IMG/VR virus record: IMGVR_UViG_3300042868_005712
Coordinates: 1 to 47,578 of that record
Origin: a virus
Direction: 5' to 3' (one strand)
DNA: 47,578 bases
The stretch's first letter is position 1. The number at the start of each line of letters is the position of its first letter. A program made the translations under genes and the position numbers. Below are positions 46,701 to 47,578 of this stretch, in pieces. A model generated the notes under the pieces. That model had not been told where the DNA came from. It was given only the letters and a program-made list of their open reading frames with translations, and did not search any database.

Positions 46701-47578
46701 TTAGCTGTGGAATACTGGGAGGATACCCAATGATAATGCTGAGTCAGCTTTACGTACCCATGAACCACGAGTTGCAGAATCTACATCAGCAGAAGGAGCA
46801 CCCATGTAAGCAGCGTTTGTAGCAAAAGCTGTTGTAGAACCATTCCAGTCGTAACCAGCTGGATGCATTACATAGCCCCAACGGTACCATACGTCAGTTG
46901 TACCACCACCTTGGTATGAGGCAGCATTACGATCAATTTCAACTGGAGTTTGGATAGCCAAGCTAGCAGCAGCTAATGCACCTGGTTTAACCAAGAATGA
47001 AGTCTTAGTACCAGCAACGTTAACACCTGCACCTGCGTTGATATAACCTAACTGAGCTGTGCTCAAGCTTTGTGAAGCACGAGTCATGATCAAACGGAAC
47101 TTACCACCAAAGATAGTTTGTAGTTCTACGTTACCATCCATAACTGGAGTTTGATCTACTAGGTTAGCAGAGCGTAGTGAAGAATAAACTTCTGGTGAAG
47201 TGATCAAATACATGAAGTCTGGCTCATAGTCTTTGAAACCTTTACCGACAGCTTCCAAGAAACCTTGTGCACGAGCTGCACCTTGAATTGTAGCAGTAGC
47301 ATCAATAACAGCCTTGCTTGAACCTAAGTCAACATAGAAACCATACTTTTCGTCTGTTGGATCGTTGTCAAAAGTCTGACCACCAAGACCAGTAGCGCCT
47401 GAACCTGTAGCTGCACCATTTAGCAACTCAGTTACTGCAACACCTTTAAGGATAGAAAGGATAGCATCATGTTCGTCTTGTGAACGAGTTTCACCGAAGT
47501 CACGAGCAATTTTAGCCAAGCCATCTTGTTGAGAAACAACAGATTGCAAGTTAATTTGACGAGCACCGTGTGTACGTA
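46701..47578 (-). CDS. Major capsid protein, C-terminal part (truncated at window edge)
   Basis: The frame runs off the right edge, so only the last 291 residues are present. Visible segments are RTHGARQINLQSVVSQQDGL, EHDAILSILKGVAVTELLNG and YGFYVDLGSSKAVIDATATI, then FMYLITSPEVYSSLRSANLV, GKFRLIMTRASQ and GYINAGAGVNVAG, with a terminal VRKADSALSLGILPVFHS. The first stretch is like a helix following an entry arm, and the rest is a mixed alpha/beta body typical of HK97-fold capsids of unusual families. Its strong codon-optimised composition and location at the head of the connector genes support the assignment. Internal TTG at 47549 is not a real start. Confidence 0.78.
   Translation of the reverse strand, partial: RTHGARQINLQSVVSQQDGLAKIARDFGETRSQDEHDAILSILKGVAVTELLNGAATGSGATGLGGQTFDNDPTDEKYGFYVDLGSSKAVIDATATIQGAARAQGFLEAVGKGFKDYEPDFMYLITSPEVYSSLRSANLVDQTPVMDGNVELQTIFGGKFRLIMTRASQSLSTAQLGYINAGAGVNVAGTKTSFLVKPGALAAASLAIQTPVEIDRNAASYQGGGTTDVWYRWGYVMHPAGYDWNGSTTAFATNAAYMGAPSADVDSATRGSWVRKADSALSLGILPVFHS

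Noticed and set aside
1-47578. tRNA or rRNA genes
   Set aside because: Gaps between genes are short, and no cloverleaf with a GGTTCRANTCC-like T-arm was seen; a tRNA scan could still find a degenerate one.

Overview
The window is one stretch of a tailed double-stranded DNA phage genome. Every supported gene lies on the minus strand, so transcription runs from high to low coordinates. The genes are AT-rich, tightly packed and often overlap at ATGA or TAATG junctions. The host is probably Gram-negative: the phage encodes an exported beta-barrel protein ending in an aromatic residue, and its ribosome binding sites are of the AGGA/GGAG type. The tail genes (tape measure, tail tube, gpG/gpGT-type chaperones, gpJ-like tip) indicate a long-tailed siphovirus-like virion. 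Replication and transcription are T7-like (single-subunit RNA polymerase, family A DNA polymerase, primase-helicase, gp2.5-like SSB). Both window edges cut genes (nrdB on the left, the major capsid protein on the right). No terminase, portal, protease or lysis gene is visible, so the window is not a complete genome.

Layout in transcription order. (1) 47578-43545, head and tail morphogenesis: capsid protein, connector, stopper, terminator, tail tube, a small protein, tail assembly chaperones joined by a -1 frameshift, and an HK97-gp10-like protein. (2) 43464-28535: tape measure (2166 aa), distal tail proteins, a gpJ-like tip protein, accessory tail proteins and a glycine-rich adhesin. (3) 28538-24022: an accessory cassette inside the tail-fibre region, with a small unknown, a cupin, an unknown, an alpha/beta hydrolase, an AMP-forming acyl/aryl ligase, a DUF2061-type membrane protein and an outer-membrane-type barrel. 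(4) 23957-17002: tail fibres, two of them with long Gly-Pro-Thr collagen-like rods, followed by a 2-oxoglutarate/Fe(II) oxygenase.

(5) 17000-16750 is a regulatory hub. A C(UUCG)G terminator ends the structural operon and is followed by two identical 31-bp promoter-like repeats. (6) 16909-14756: early genes encoding mostly tiny membrane or basic proteins, one behind a predicted H-type pseudoknot, then the phage RNA polymerase. (7) 12446-1: SSB, nucleotide-metabolism genes, DNA polymerase, exonuclease, GIY-YIG endonuclease, primase-helicase, dCMP deaminase and ribonucleotide reductase.

A proposed programme (inference): host RNA polymerase starts at the two repeats and makes the early proteins and the phage RNA polymerase. 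That polymerase then recognises an 18-nt motif, GCCCTGAARATTAACCCT, found just upstream of the SSB gene, the exonuclease gene and a tail-gene block. The motif contains the nonamer ATTAACCCT of the phage T3 promoter.

The observations most worth following are the three-copy promoter motif, the accessory ligase/hydrolase/cupin cassette, the G GGA AAC frameshift site, the pseudoknot before a 41-aa early gene, the collagen fibres next to a prolyl-hydroxylase-like enzyme, and a possible ATA start codon for the RNA polymerase.
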